Origin: Luidia sarsii
Taxonomy: Eukaryota > Echinodermata > Asteroidea > Paxillosida > Luidiidae
Assembly: GCA_949987565.1 (NCBI GenBank)
Contig: OX465111.1
Location: forward strand, 14,259,249 to 14,323,248
Direction: 5' to 3'
Length of the DNA: 64,000 nt
Numbering within the stretch: position 1 is the stretch's first letter; the number at the start of each line of letters is the position of its first letter. Below are positions 22,893 through 35,084 of this stretch, piece by piece. The position numbers and the translations under genes were made by a program. The notes under the pieces were generated by a model. It had not been told where the DNA came from. It saw only the letters and a program-made list of their open reading frames with translations, and ran no database searches.

Positions 22893-23219
22893 AGCCTAAG
22901 TATATGCAGGCAGGTAACCAAGCAAACAGACAGGCAAGTAACCCAAATAAAGGCATTTAGACAAGCAGACCGGCAGGCGAGCAATTATACAGGCAAGCAA
23001 GCAGCCGAGCATGTACCGGTAGGCAGGCAGGCGAGCAAGTGGGCAGGCAAGCAAGCACGCAAGCAGCCGAGCAAGTAGGTGGGCAGGCACGCAAACAAGC
23101 AACCGAGTAATTTTGGAGAGCAGGCAAGCAAACAGCCGAGCAAGTAGGTGGGCAGCAAAGCAGTCAGACAGACAGCCTTAGCACGCAGGCCGTCACTGTA
23201 TAGTATAAGCAGGTACGGT

Positions 23220-24018
23220 AGCCGAGCAAGCAGCCAAGCAAATGGATGCAGCAGGCAGTCAATTCAAGCAAGCAGCCAAGCAAACAGCCAAGCAAATGGA
23301 TGCAGCAGGCAGTCAAGCAAATGGATGCAGTGGGCAGTCAAGCAAGCAGCCAAGCGAATGGATGCAGCAGGCAGTCAAGCAAATGGATGCAGCAGGAAGG
23401 CAAGCAAGCAGTAAACCAAGCAGCCAAGCAAATGGATGCAGCAGGCAGTCAATTCAAGCAAGCAGCCAAGCAAACAGCCCAGCAAATGGATGCAGCAAGC
23501 AGTCAAGCAAATGGATGCAGCAGGCAGTCAAGCAAATGGATGCAGCAGGAAGGCAAGCAGGCAGTCAAGCAAATGGATGCAGCAGGAAGGCAAGAAAGCA
23601 GTCAAGCAAGCAGCCAAGCAAATGGATGCAGCAGGCAGCCAAGCAAATGGATGCAGCAGGCAGCCAAGCAAATGGATGCAGCAAGCAGTCAATCAAATGG
23701 ATGCAACAGGCAAGCAGTCAAGCAGTCAAGCAAGCAAGCAGCCAAGCAAATGGATGCAACAGGCAGTCAAGCAAGCAGCCAAGCAAATGGATGCAGCAGG
23801 CAGCCAAGCAAATGGATGCAGCAAGCAGTCAATCAAATGGATGCAACAGGCAAGCAGTCAAGCAGTCAAGCAAGCAAGCAGCCAAGCAAATGGATGCAAC
23901 AGGCAGTCAAGCAAGCAGCCAAGCAAATGGATGCAGCATGCAGGCAGTCAAGCAAGCAGCCAAGCAAATGGATGCAGCAGACAGTCAAGCAAGCAGCCAA
24001 GCAAATGGATGCAACATG
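23220..24018. repeat. Minisatellite of AAGCAAATGGATGCAGCAGGCAGTC-like units
   Basis: About 800 bp of AAGCAAATGGATGCAGCAGG plus CAGTC units, mixed with AAGCAAGCAGCC blocks. Several frames stay open (Gln/Ala/Ser/Lys/Met-rich) because the repeat has no stop. No signal or domain supports a protein. Larger blocks of about 130 bp are duplicated, for example 23640-23770 and 23770-23900. Confidence 0.9.
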
Positions 24019-24940
24019 CAACAACAACCACACCAGCGCCCCGTGTAGATGCAAGGGAGATGAACCCAGTAGACACTTAACTTTGGCATGGTCAAGCAAG
24101 ACAGTGCACAACAAGCCAAAACCCCGCCAACCTGCACGCAGAAAAAAAACCAGCGCGCGAAGAAGCAATGGAAGCAGACCGACGAAGAGATGCAGCACCA
24201 AGCTACAGCCCCATATACCCAACCCACCAGCCCCACCGATACAAAACACACCATAACACGCTGACACATACCGCACAAAGCCCCCACACCACACACCCTG
24301 GCAGCACGTCTACACACACCCCCACGGTCTCCTGCACCGAGTCACGGCGCACGGTCACTGCTCCGCGCGAACAAATCCCGGACACGAACCGTCATCGCGA
24401 CTGGTGTGCACCGCCGGCGATCGTCTTTTCCCCGGTTAAAAGCGGTTAAACCCACACCGAGTTTTACATATGAGGGACGGGCACAAACACCGGCCTGCAC
24501 TAATAGCGTGTTTAAAAAAAGAAGAAGGGGGGAGGGGAGGAGTACACACGCTGTTAGCCGGGATGTGGATATGGGATGCGGGGAGCCCGGCAGGCAACGC
24601 GGTGTAGGCCCGAGCTAGCCCCGGTAGTTACCCCGGCATAAAGAGTTCCTTTGCCTTACGGGTCCACGGGCAGATGTTCCTCTCCCCTCCCCCTCACATC
24701 ACTATATTGTGCCGTCTTTGGCCACGCTGCCTCGACCATAACCTTCCCCTCTCCCTCTTTGCCTCCCTCCCTCCCTTCCCTCCCTCCCTATCTCCTTCCT
24801 CCGTCCCCAATCTCTTGCTCGCATCTTATCCACGGGCTAAACTTGTCAGGGTAGTCAGCCCCCCCCTCTCCTACCCAATGTCTCTCTACCCGGACACAGT
24901 CTTCCGTCCGTCGAGCGAGCTCTCCTATCGGGAGGAAATT
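24019..24940. other. No gene seen
   Basis: C/A-rich then CT-rich sequence with a CCCT-type short tract at 24745-24800. No recognised frame. Confidence 0.5.
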
Positions 24941-25376
24941 TGAGAGACCGAGGGAGAGAGACAGAGGGGGTAGAGGGAGAGAGCAAGAGAGAGAGGGGGG
25001 GGGACAGATAGGAGGGGGAGAGACAAAGAGAGTGGTGGATAGAGAGAGACAGGAAGAGCGAGAGAGATGGAGAGGGAGAGGGATGGAGAGAGAGAGGGAT
25101 GGAGAGAGAGATGGAGAGAGAGGGGGAGACAGAGAGAGGGGAGAGAGGGAGAGACCAAGAGAGAGGGGGAGGGGAGAGAGGAAAAGACAGAAAGAGCAGG
25201 GGGAGAGAGAAAGATAGACCGAGAGAGGGAGAGAGCGAGATAGAGAGAGAGAGAGAAAGAAGAGAGAGAGAGAGAAAGAGAGAGAGTGTGAGAGAGAAGA
25301 GTGCAGAAAGGAAAGGGAGAAATGGGAGAGAGAGAGACAAAGACAGGGAGAGAGAGAAAGAGAGAAAAAGAGAAAA

Positions 25377-25411
<35 letters not shown>

Positions 25412-25640
25412 CAGAGAGAAAGAGAGGGGGGAGAGAGAGAGAGGGCGAGAGAGAAAGAGAGAGGCAGAGAGAGAGAAAGATAGAGAGGGAGAGAGAGAGG
25501 GGGAGAGAGAGACAGTGAGAGAGACAGAGAGACAGAGAGAGAAAGAGAGAAGGAGGGGGTGAGAGTGAGAGGGAGAGAGGGAGAGGGAGAGAGAGAGAGA
25601 GACAGAGAGTGGAGAGAGGCAAAGACGAGGAGAGGACAGG
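24941..25640. repeat. Purine tract, GAGAGAGA-type
   Basis: About 700 bp of GA-rich DNA with GAGAGAGGGA and GACAGAGAGA blocks. The minus strand reads as Ser/Leu/Pro only. Confidence 0.95.
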
Positions 25641-27170
25641 ATAGAGACGGTGAGTGAGAGAGACACAGAAGAAGGGAGACAATAAGTAGAAGGCAGTGCA
25701 GTGCGCATGAGTCATCGACCGGCCATCGAGTCCTGTCCAGGTGACCAAGCATCCTTCCTTCGAGGACGAACGTTTTTGCTGTTGTTCTTTTTAATACTGG
25801 TGGAATCTTAACTACGAATCTGTCGCTAAGGCATAAACGGATCCAAGCGTACTACACAATGACTGTTGTATGTGCTGGGACGTACACCCACCCACCCCAT
25901 TCTAATTGTTTGGGAAAGCTACACGGTCCCAGGCTTATTGCGTGCGACCATCTCGTATGAATGCGTGGGGCTATAGTTACAGGCGGTTCTAACTGGTTGT
26001 ATCCTGTTCTCTGTGGAACGTTCCATCCGGTTCTGTCTGGTTCCAGCTGGTTCCAGCTGGTTCCAGCTGGTTCCAGCTGGTTCCATATTGTCTTGGTCGT
26101 TTTTACTCAGTCACATCACATCATCATTTGTGACTATGTAACGGAATATTACACGAACAAAATGTGTCCTTTGGGGAATGAAATGTTTTTGTTTTAGTAT
26201 CCAATTGTTTGTTTCATTCCATTTAGACAATGAAAAACCCTGTGTGATTCAATTTGCCGTCGACTTGATGAATTGTGATGACCATCATTGGTTGCAATAA
26301 GAATGCATCATTTCGACAACCAAAAAGTATCACTCGCGTTCTGTTTAACGCTAAGGTTTTATGCGGGGGGGGGGAACAAGATGTTATAGTAGATCATCTC
26401 TGCGTTGTGAATGTATATTGTTTTCGTACTTCCTAATTAGATGATAACAGAGCGTCCCTGAAGGATAACGCCGGTCTTTAAAGGGAAGAGGGTGGTGTTT
26501 TGTTTGGGACAATCTGTCCGAACATTGCCTGTTGACATTCTCCGGATCCTGAGCGGCCACAATCTGGCCGTGTCGCCTGCCAAGTATTCATAACGAGCAG
26601 CTCCATCCGGGAAAAAAAAGCTGACAGAATTATGACGTGCGGTCTCCCCCCCCCCCCTCTGCCTGCACCCCCGACCCCGATCCATCCACCCTCCCCATTG
26701 CATCCAACTATAAGCACGACACACATAGTAGGGAGGAGGATGAGGAGGAGGTGGAGGAGAAGGAGAAGGGATGGGGGAGGAGGAGGGGGGAGGTAGTGAC
26801 GGTGCTCGTGGTCCTCCAAAACCCGGGAGAAAAAAAAACCCTGAAGGGTAATCTTATCGAGGCAAAGGAGAGAATACGACGGAGAGCGGCGCGTCGAGTA
26901 GAGTCCTCCCCTCTCCTACCCTCCCCTCCTCCTCTCCTGCCCGGGCCCGGCCCCGGCCCCGTCCCCCGGACCATATGCCGGCATATTGTCGGCCCAAGCC
27001 CCCGTAGCGCCACCTGGCCGCGGCACGGCCACGAGTGCTCGTCAAACACGGACGGGGCGAGTCGGTTAATCCGCCATATCGTGTTTGGTTGCTAGTGTCC
27101 TATTTCGGGCGACTCGTCTGAAATCGAGAGGGATTTAATGGTTATCTCGCTGCCTAAATTGGAAGAGGGG

Positions 27171-27176
<6 letters not shown>
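25641..27176. other. No gene seen; small 10-bp array and GC-rich patch
   Basis: Includes a perfect GGTTCCAGCT decamer array at 26036-26087 (five copies), a poly-C run near 26647, a GAGGAGGA patch at 26735-26795 and a GC-rich segment at 26880-27060 with CCGGGCCCGG-type palindromes. No recognisable frame. Confidence 0.5.

Positions 27177-27250
<74 letters not shown>
27177..27250. repeat. (GA)n microsatellite, about 36 perfect repeats
   Basis: Perfect dinucleotide run. Confidence 0.99.
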
Positions 27251-27251
<1 letters not shown>

Positions 27252-27680
27252 GGGGGTGGGAGGGTCTGTTGGCACGGATGCAGTTAGTTTGTTGCAGGGC
27301 GGATGGTATATAGGGAAGATTTGTGGTTTTTAATTCTTTTTCTCTCTTTCTTGTCTTGTTGAGGGGCCAGACTGTGTCGTGAGTGCCGGTAATTCTGGGG
27401 GGATGAGTTTTGCCGAAGACTGGATTCCCGAGACCGATCCGGAACGATTCGTGATTTAGGGCACATACGAGATGAGGAGCGCTGGGTAAGGGGTCCCCAA
27501 TCGCACGTTACCACGACGACCGCGAGTACACTCATGGCACAGGACAAACAAATATAGAGACAGACAGACAGACAGACAGACAGGCTGGGACCCGACTGAA
27601 CAAATCGACGGAATGTAGGGCAATGCACGCGGAATTATAAGACTGGTGTCCCCTGGTCCCGAAAGGAGTAGCTTTGTTCT
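27251..27680. other. No gene seen
   Basis: Unique-looking; contains a short (GACA)n run near 27559-27581. Confidence 0.5.
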
Positions 27681-28700
27681 GCTCTCCTCTGCACTGCCCT
27701 GTCCTGCTCGATTCTACCCTGCCCTGCTCTGTACTGCTATATATGTCCCTCCCTGTCCTGCCCTGCCCTGCTCTTCTCTGCTCTGCCCAGCTCTGATCCG
27801 CTTTGCTGTGCCCTAACCTGCCCTGATATGCTCTGTTCTGCTATGTCCTGTCCTGTCTCGCTACTCTGTTCTGCTTTTCCCTACTCCACTCTGCTTTGCT
27901 TTGCTTTAGTGTGATCTGCACTGCTCTACTCTTCTCTGCTCTTCTCTTCTCTGCTCTGCTCTGCCCAGCTCCGATCTGCTTTGCTGTGATGTGCCCTACC
28001 CTACCCTGCCCTGCCCTGCCCTGCCCCTCCCCGCCCTTCTCTGCCTTGCCCAGCCCTGCCCTGCCCTGTTCTGCCCTGCCCTGCCCTGCCCTGCCCTGCC
28101 CTGCTCTGCCCTGCTCTGCTCTGCCCTGCCCGGCTCTATACTCTGCTCTGCTCGTACCTACTCTTCTCTGCTCGACTCTGTCCTGCCCTGTTCTGCTCTG
28201 CTTTACTCTGAGCTGCTCTGCCCTACCCTGCCCTGCTCTGCCCTGCCCTGCCATGCCCTGCCCTGCCCTGCCCCGCCCCGCCCTGCCCTGCCCTGCCCTG
28301 CCATGCCCTGCCCTACCATGCCCTGCTCTGCCCTACCCTGCCCTGCCCTGCCCTGCCATGCCCTGCCCTGCCCCGCCCTGCCCTGCCCTGCCCTGCCATG
28401 CCATGCCCTGCCCTACCATGCCATGCCCTGCTCTGCCCTACCCTGCCCTGCCCTGACCTGACATGCCCTGCCCTGCCCTGCCCCGCCCCGCCCTGCCCTG
28501 CCCTACCCTGCCATGCCATGCCCTGCCCTACCATGCCATGCCCTGCCATGCCCTGCCCTGCCCTGCCCTGCCCTGCCCTGCCCTGCCCTGCCCTGCCCTG
28601 CCATGCCATGCCCTGCCCTACCATGCCATGCCCTGCTCTGCCCTACCCTGCCCTGCCCTGCCCTGCTCTGTCCTGCCCTGCTTTGCCCTACTCAGCTCGG
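27681..28700. repeat. (CCCTG)n pentanucleotide array, about 1 kb
   Basis: CCCTG units with CTCTG, CCATG, CCCCG and CCTAC variants. Variants are more frequent before 28000 and the array is nearly pure afterwards. Repeated variant strings (for example ATGCCATGCCCTGCCCTACC) recur, showing larger-block duplication. All open frames here (Cys/Pro/Ala/Leu or Gly/Gln/Arg/Ala) are artefacts of a 5-bp unit without stops. Confidence 0.97.
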
Positions 28701-29309
28701 ATCGTCTATTTTGCATACATGTACAGCGGAAAGGATCTGAGAGAGAAAAACACATTCTGTCTACTTCATAACTGTTCTTTTCAATCATCTCACATCGCCC
28801 GAAAAGCTTGAATAACGCTATGGCAAGTCGATCCAACTGAGTATTTCCATGAAAAACGAAACCGTGTCACATTAAGAGAAGGGGCGCCCTAGACAAAATA
28901 TCTCAATCGGGCAATTAAACTTTAATACAGACATGGATAGGCCTACCACAGATTGGACCCCCAGAACAAGCCAGAGTCGTAATTGTGATTTGATAAACAG
29001 CAAACCGTGGCAAAATAGACTTAATGAGCTGATTAGATTTTCATTCTAGTCTCCGCGTGTATTCCCTTTAATCTGGGGGGAACGGGGAGCTATTCTTCGT
29101 ATTTTAATTAATTGGCCCGGCACTCGACATCTGGATCGGGTGACGCGTCACGGCTGCCTCGGGTTGCCGTCACGCTTCACGCTGCGCTGGGCACTGCATG
29201 GCACAGACCCGCCCGCTTGTAATACCAGCGTGCTGGCATATCCAGACCCACGCCTACCCGTGTAACCGAGACTGGCTTGTTGTTGTGGGTTGGGTGGTTG
29301 AGCAGTCGG
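28701..29309. other. No gene seen
   Basis: AT-richer unique-looking sequence without recognised features. Confidence 0.5.
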
Positions 29310-30150
29310 TTCGGTTAGTGGGTGGGTTGGTTAGTTGTTGGTGGACTGGTTGCTTGGTTGGTTGCTTGGTTGGTTGGTTGGTAGTTTGGTTGGGCTTGGT
29401 TGGTTGATTTGGTGGGCCGGTTAGCAGGTTGGTTGGTTGGTAGGTTGGCCTTGGTTGGTGGGATGGTTGGTTGGTTGGTAGTTTGGTTTGGTTGGTTGGT
29501 TGATTTGGTGGGCCGGTTAGCAGGTTGATTGGTTGGTAGGTTGGCCTTGGTTGGTGGGCTGGTTGGTTGGTTGTTTGTTTGGTTGGTAGGTAGGCTGGCT
29601 GGTTGGTTGGTTGGTGGTTGGTTGGTTGATTTGGTGGGCCGGTTAGCAGGTTGGGTGGTTGGCCTTGGTTGGTGGGATGGTTGGTTGGTTGGTAGTTTGG
29701 TTTGGTTGGTTGCTTGATTTGGTGGGCCGGTTAGCAGGTTGGTTGGTTGGTAGGTTGGCCTTGGTTGGTGGGCTGGTTGGTTGGTTGTTTGGTTGGTAGG
29801 TAGGCTGGCTGGTTGGTTGGTTGGTGGTTGGTTGGTTGATTTGGTGGGCCGGTTAGCAGGTTGGGTGGTTGGCCTTGGTTGGTGGGATGGTTGGTTGGTT
29901 GGTAGTTTGGTTTGGTTGGTTGCTTGATTTGGTGGGCCGGTTAGCAGGTTGGTTGGTTGGTAGGTTGGCCTTGGTTGGTGGGCTGGTTGGTTGGTTGTTT
30001 GGTTGGTTGGTGGTTGGTTGGTTGATTTGATGGGCCGGTTAATTAGCAGGTTGGTTGGTTGGTAGGTTGGCCTTGGTTGGTGGGATGGTTGGTTGGTTGG
30101 TAGTTTGGGGTGGTTGGTTTGTTGGTAGGTTGGTTTGTTGGTAGGTTGGA
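29310..30150. repeat. (GGTT)n array with 210-bp higher-order unit
   Basis: TTGG tetranucleotides interrupted by fixed variant words such as GTGGGCCGGTTAGCAGG and GGTTGGCCTTGGTTGGTGGG. A block at 29581-29680 recurs almost exactly at 29791-29890, showing a 210-bp higher-order duplication. Confidence 0.93.
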
Positions 30151-30155
30151 GACAC

Positions 30156-30215
30156 ACTGCTTCTGGAAAGAGAAGAGCTACACGGTGTCCCCGCAAACCT
30201 TCTCCAAATTTGAAA
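30156..30215. mobile_element. Histone-hairpin foldback family, right-end fragment
   Basis: GAAAGAGAAGAGCTACACGG then TGTCCCCGCAAACCTTCTCC, matching the right arm of the family. It interrupts the end of the GGTT array. Confidence 0.6.
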
Positions 30216-30934
30216 ATCGCACGGTGAGGGCGCTGTATTCTGGAACACGCTGAACGGTACAACCAAGTCACGAGTATAACGTACAGTGCAGCCACGTATA
30301 TCCCTCTTCGGAAATTCGCTCCCGGATTATTTTACCAAGCAGGTGTCCCGACAAACACATGATCTATCGCGAGGGCTTGCGCGCTTTGTGCCGAGGATTT
30401 TTTTCGCGAGACTTGCATAGATATAGAACCACCGCCCCCTCCCCCCGCCCGCTTGCAATGTGCACAATACAGTGCTCATCAAAAACGAAAATTTTCGCAA
30501 GCAACAATTAAGTCGGAGCCGAGGGAGGCATCACTATCTCCGAACCATGCATTCCGGCATAATAATCGTGCATCTGGGCCGCTAGTGGGCTGCAGTCTAC
30601 AAATCTGAACTGACCATGCGTGGATTTGAGCAGCTGTTGCCTAGATGCCTGGGACTGTCTTCTTCTTCCTCTTCTTCTTCTTTTTATCGTCTGAGAGTAT
30701 ACACCTCGGTATTGGAACGACCTCCCCTCCCCTCCCCTCCCCTCCCCTCCCCTCCCCCCTCCCCTCCCCTCCCCTGCTCTGGGCGCCCCCTAAGTACCGA
30801 CAACTTTGCGCTTACAACGGGAATGGATGCTTTAAGGCTGTAAAGCCATCACTCCGTTATTCATCACCGTGACATCTTGTCTCTTCGCGCACTCCTGTGG
30901 CTAACACTGCGCCCATTCCCAGGCCAAGCGCAGA
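30216..30934. other. No gene seen; short (CCCCT)n run
   Basis: Contains a perfect CCTCC/CCCCT run at 30722-30773. Otherwise unique-looking. Confidence 0.5.
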
Positions 30935-31925
30935 GCAGAGGAGAGGAGATGGAGAAGGGGGACAATAGGGAGAGACAGAGGGAGAGACAGAGGTTCGAGA
31001 GGCAGAGGGAGAGACAGAGACACAGGGTCAAGAGACAGTGGGAGAGACAGAGAGAGAGAGAGAGACAGACGGTCGAGAGACAGTGAGAGAGACAGAGGGA
31101 GAGGCAGAGGGAGAGGCAGAGGGAGAGGCAGAGGGAGAGCCAGAGGTTCGAGAGGCAGAGGGTGAGACAGAGGGTTAAGAGACAGTGGGAGAGACAGAGA
31201 GAGAGGCAGAGGAAGAGGCAGAGGGAGAGGCAGAGGGAGAGACAGAGGGAGAGACAGAGGGAGAGACAGAGGGAGAGACAGAGGGAGAGGCAGAGGGAGA
31301 GACAGAGGGAGAAGCAGACGGAGAGTCAGAGGGAGAGACAGAGGGAGAAGCAGGGGGAGAGACAGAGGGAGAGGCAGACGGAGAATCAGAGGGAGAGGCA
31401 GAGGGAGAGACAGAGGGAGAGGCAGAGGGAGAGACAGAGGGAGAGACAGAGGGAGAGACAGAGGGACAGGGAGAGACAGAGGGAGAGACAGAGGGAGAGA
31501 CAGAAGGAGAGGGATTGGGAGAGACAGAGGGAGAGACAGATGGAGAGGGATAGGGAGAGACAGAGGGAGAGACAGAGTGAGAGACAGAGAAAGAGAGAAA
31601 GAAGGAAAGACAGGGAGAGACAGAGGCAGAAACGGGGTAGGAGTTAGAGAGAGGGCGAAAGAGATGGCAGTGGGGAGGGGATTAAAGGAAAGAGGTCGAG
31701 AGAGGGAGAGGGGTTGAGGTTGAGAAGTGGAGGGGGGGAGAGAGGTGGAGATGGGGGCCAGTTGAGGGAAAGGGGAGGAGGGGAGTGAGAGGTGGAGAGC
31801 AACAGAGAGAGATAGAGAGAGAGAGAGAGAGTGGGGATAGAGCGAGAGAGATGGAGGGGAATGAGAGGCAGAGAGTGACAGAGAGGGAAAGAGGGGAAGA
31901 GAGAGAGGAGAAAGAAGGGTAGAGC
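30935..31925. repeat. Purine-rich array, GAGAGACAGAGG unit
   Basis: A 12-bp unit GAGAGACAGAGG is nearly regular from 31080 to 31610, then decays into GA-rich sequence. Because 12 is a multiple of three the frames stay open (Glu/Gly/Thr or Arg/Gln), which does not indicate a gene. Confidence 0.95.
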
Positions 31926-32878
31926 GCCGTGATGGAATAGAGGCAGAGACAGCGACAGACCCAGACAAACACAAGAACCCAAACACAGACAAGAAAACGG
32001 GGACCGCAAGAGGAGAACCTCAGCCCCTCAACACCCCCCCCCAACAAAACAAAAACACCATAGATCGAGCACCGGGAACTTGGGCGGCCCGCTCCCCCGC
32101 CGTGCCCCGCCCGCCCGGGTTCTTGCCGTGGACGACGGGCGGCCCCTCGCTGTCGTGCGCCGGGGATATTGGCACTTGAGCGGCCGGCAACACGAGACGA
32201 TCCACTCGGACTCCTCCTGATGCATCCCTCCCTCCTTCCCTCCCTCCCTCCCTCCCCCTCCCTCCCTCCACCCCCCACACACACCCTGACTGACAGACAA
32301 TCACTGTGCACCAATCACACCCATCCTCCCCACCCCGTCCCTCCCCTCCCACCCCGAAAAACAAAACACCGGGGACTTCAATCTATTTGACTTCTGTTGA
32401 AAGCGATACCATTTTCTTCTCGTGCTGGCCTTTACATGCGTATTTTCTTACACCGTGTCAAAATCATTTGCGCTAGACTGTGCCGCCTTCAGTTTAGCGA
32501 TTCGCCAACTCAAATTGCTGCGTGCGTGCTGTGATGAAAATGCAGCCTTCATTTAAAAAAAAAACCGACAGAGCAACCTTCCTGAGAAGCAGGTTGCTCT
32601 TTCTTCAGAGAAATCACAATTCTGACGGGAAAGAAATCAAGGCACGATGTCGGAATACAGAACAACCAGGCAGTGGATACATGGGGTGAGTTACGCTAAT
32701 AGACATAATTTTATAACCTAAAGGTGGACAATAGCGGGCGACAGACTGTAATGCCATGGAGGCTGCCATCTTTAAAATAATAATAATAATAATAATAAAA
32801 GTATGGGCAGAAATAAAGAGCGCCACCATGCACATTATAGAATAAAACACGTATACGTCGCCGCGTAGTATCCTGGAA
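31926..32878. other. No gene seen
   Basis: Contains a CCCT-type tract at 32222-32272 and a (TAA)n run at 32779-32799. No recognisable frame. Confidence 0.5.
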
Positions 32879-33065
32879 GGGAAGCACTATCTGGGCTCCA
32901 GTCGGGTAGGTCATGAATAATTCAACAAAGTGATGTAGAAGTGAAGTGAATATCTTTATATGTACATGTAGACTATACATTGTGCAGTACATGTATATTA
33001 TTCATATACGTCATGATGTTGAATTATTCATGACCTACCAGGCTGGAGCCCAGATAGTGCTTCCC
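32879..33065. mobile_element. Foldback element, about 49-bp arms
   Basis: Left GGGAAGCACTATCTGGGCTC and right GAGCCCAGATAGTGCTTCCC are exact inverted repeats. Pairing continues to TAGGTCATGAATAATTCAAC at the inner end of the arms, around a spacer of about 90 bp rich in TACATGTA. Confidence 0.85.
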
Positions 33066-33140
33066 GTCATGAAACCCCGGGTAAATTTGAACGCGCATCA
33101 CGTCACACGAATACAAAATGTGTGGCAGTGCTTCGCACAT

Positions 33141-33580
33141 AGGTCCTTTATACGCATCCACGGATAAGGCTGGGCTCGGACTCACAGGCTTCGTCTCCGT
33201 CTGACAAAACCTGACAATCCAGGTTGTGGTGTGTCGCCGAACTTGAAGGTTTTGCTGGCTTTGTTAAGTACTGAGTATTCACCAAGAAGTTGGGGCCAAA
33301 CGACTGCTTCTAAGATGCCCGGGATATCATCACGGATACAAGAAATTGTGTCTCAAGCCTAAGCCTACATTTGGTAAATGGCCATAGGCCCTTTACGAAT
33401 CCGTGGATCAGGCTCTGATAAAACCTGGAAATCCAGGTTGTGGTGTGTCACCGGTATTTTGAAGGTTCCTTGACTTGATAAGCACAGAGTATTCACCAAG
33501 AAACGGGAACCAAACGCTTGTTAGAAATAGGACTGAAGCCCAAGCCCAAGCCTAAGCCATAATTTCGTAAATGGTCATAG
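33141..33580 (+). repeat. Interspersed repeat family 4, tandem pair
   Basis: Two adjacent copies (33141-33385 and 33386-33580) share CCTTTA-ACG, ATCCAGGTTGTGGTGTGTC, GAGTATTCACCAAGAA and AAGCCTAAGCC blocks. A third, inverted remnant lies at 7255-7395. Confidence 0.75.
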
Positions 33581-34299
33581 TTTGACGGTAGTCGGGTCCC
33601 CATAGAATTACGGTATCCCGACGTCGCTTCTAATAGACGATGTCCGTCTATAGGTTATATCTGTGGTTGTACATTTCTGTGGTTTGGGCGGTTATGTTTG
33701 TGTTTGGCTCGGCGCCACATTGGTGCACTTCATCGCCCAGTACATCTCCGACCTCAGCAAAAGTGCCAAAGACACTTTTAATGGAGTAACAGTCGGAACT
33801 GGTTTTTGGTTGCGACCGCCAAAAACGCACTCATGGTCCAAATGGACAAGCCACCAGATTTCTTATGTACTTATGTTCTTATGTACAGCCGTTTTAGGGC
33901 AAATACTATAACCTTCCTTTTATTGATAACAAAAACCGATTAGAAGACGACTTTAAAAATGGTTGCCAGTATAAATAACATCTAATCACCGTGGCAGCGC
34001 CATTTTGGATTTTTTTTTTAGTAAGGTGCACCATTCGCTCCCCTTCCCCACCACCGAACTTTAAGAGCGCCCTCTTTCAGTTCTACCCTGTCGACTGCAG
34101 CTGGTTTTCTTAGAGAAAAATAACCATTCGGGGTTCTTTTAGAGGTCGTGGTATTCTGACATTTCCTTACAATTGAAACCAATGTTGATTGGCCAAATAT
34201 ATATTAATTTTAGCAATATAAAATTACTGACAAAAACAAAATTATCAAAAATTTAGCTACAGAAAACATACTGTACAATAAGATTATAATACACAACAG
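33581..34299. other. Region downstream of the WD40 gene, no gene seen
   Basis: AT-rich. A minus-strand AATAAA (TTTATT on the plus strand at about 33918) lies roughly 1 kb past the WD40 stop codon and could be a polyadenylation signal, but nearer alternatives cannot be excluded. Confidence 0.4.
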
Positions 34300-34560
34300 T
34301 GGAATCAAGCTGTATAAAGTTTTGAACCTAAGACCTCCGGCCTGACATACCAGTACTCTAACCACCTGAGCTATTCAGTCCCTGAATGGTGGACTGCCCA
34401 AAATAAATTAATTATTTTGTGGTTTTTAGCCGGGGTGGGGGTGCCAGTCAGAGGCATTTCACAAAAAACTGCTGTGTTTCTCCAGGAATCACGCATCCTT
34501 TTTCATTCAGATGAACAATTTGCTGACAGTAGACCTGGCTACAGCGTGTTTTTGGGGTGT
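34300..34560 (-). mobile_element. tRNA-derived SINE B, copy with long 5' module
   Basis: Minus strand: GCTGTAGCCAGG-type start, CATTCAGATG and TCTCCAGGGA-like module (34480-34540), then CATTCAGGGACTGAATAGCT and CAGGTGGTTAGAGTACTGG. The same order of modules is seen at 47130-47470 (+) and 53870-54120 (-). Confidence 0.65.
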
Positions 34561-34922
34561 TTTTTTTTGCCAGACTTGGGCTCTTTTCCAAAACCCATCT
34601 TAGGCACAAGCTCCGGCTTTGTCTCCATTTCTTTCGTCCATTTTTAAGTACAAGGCATGAAAACTGGGAGCCCTTTGGCTTCGTTTTTTCAATGTCACAC
34701 TGCATTTTGAAGAAAAAAAGAATCCAAAGCTTCAACTTCAACAAAGAACTCCAACCTGTGTTTTCAGCTTTTGGATAACAGAGACGAAGCTGGAGCTGAA
34801 GCCTAAGCCGGGTTTTGTAAGAGGGCCCTGGATTTTCAAGCAAACTAGCATCTGAGGGACTAGCATCTGTGATACTTGACTCCTCTGCTTCCCCCGAGAA
34901 GAGAACGGACACGAAATTCCCT

Positions 34923-35084
34923 CTAAGTTGCTTTCTCGCTGCTACCCAGACTCGTGTCGCTGCGAGTCTTAGGCTTCTGACCAGCCGGTGTCCGGAAAGC
35001 CAGGGTGGGCATGGCGGCCGCACCCGAGGCTAGTAAGGCGCCCTCTGTTGAGAAGATACACGTCTGCACCTGCTCCATTTTGCC
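34923..35084 (-). CDS. WDR38: WDR38-type coding exon 9 with stop
   Basis: Acceptor ACGCCAG|GGCAAA. Encodes GKMEQVQTCIFSTEGALLAS, GAAAMPTLAFRTPAGQKPKT and RSDTSLGSSEKAT, stop TAG at 34925-34923. The last blade lacks a WD dipeptide and passes into a basic Ser/Thr tail, as in WDR38. Confidence 0.85.
   Translation of the reverse strand, partial: GKMEQVQTCIFSTEGALLASGAAAMPTLAFRTPAGQKPKTRSDTSLGSSEKAT

Noticed and set aside
23246..24256. 336-residue Gln/Lys/Ser/Met-rich open frame
   Set aside because: Generated by the AAGCAAATGGATGCAGCAGG minisatellite. Three frames are open over the same DNA and no known Q-rich family is matched.
27841..28811. Cys/Pro/Ala/Leu and Gly/Gln/Arg open frames
   Set aside because: A 5-bp unit without stops reads open in all frames; no other coding sign.
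34448..35023. 191-residue minus-strand frame overlapping the WD40 last exon
   Set aside because: Reads the last exon in the wrong phase and continues into a SINE copy; the WD40 frame is supported by eight other exons.
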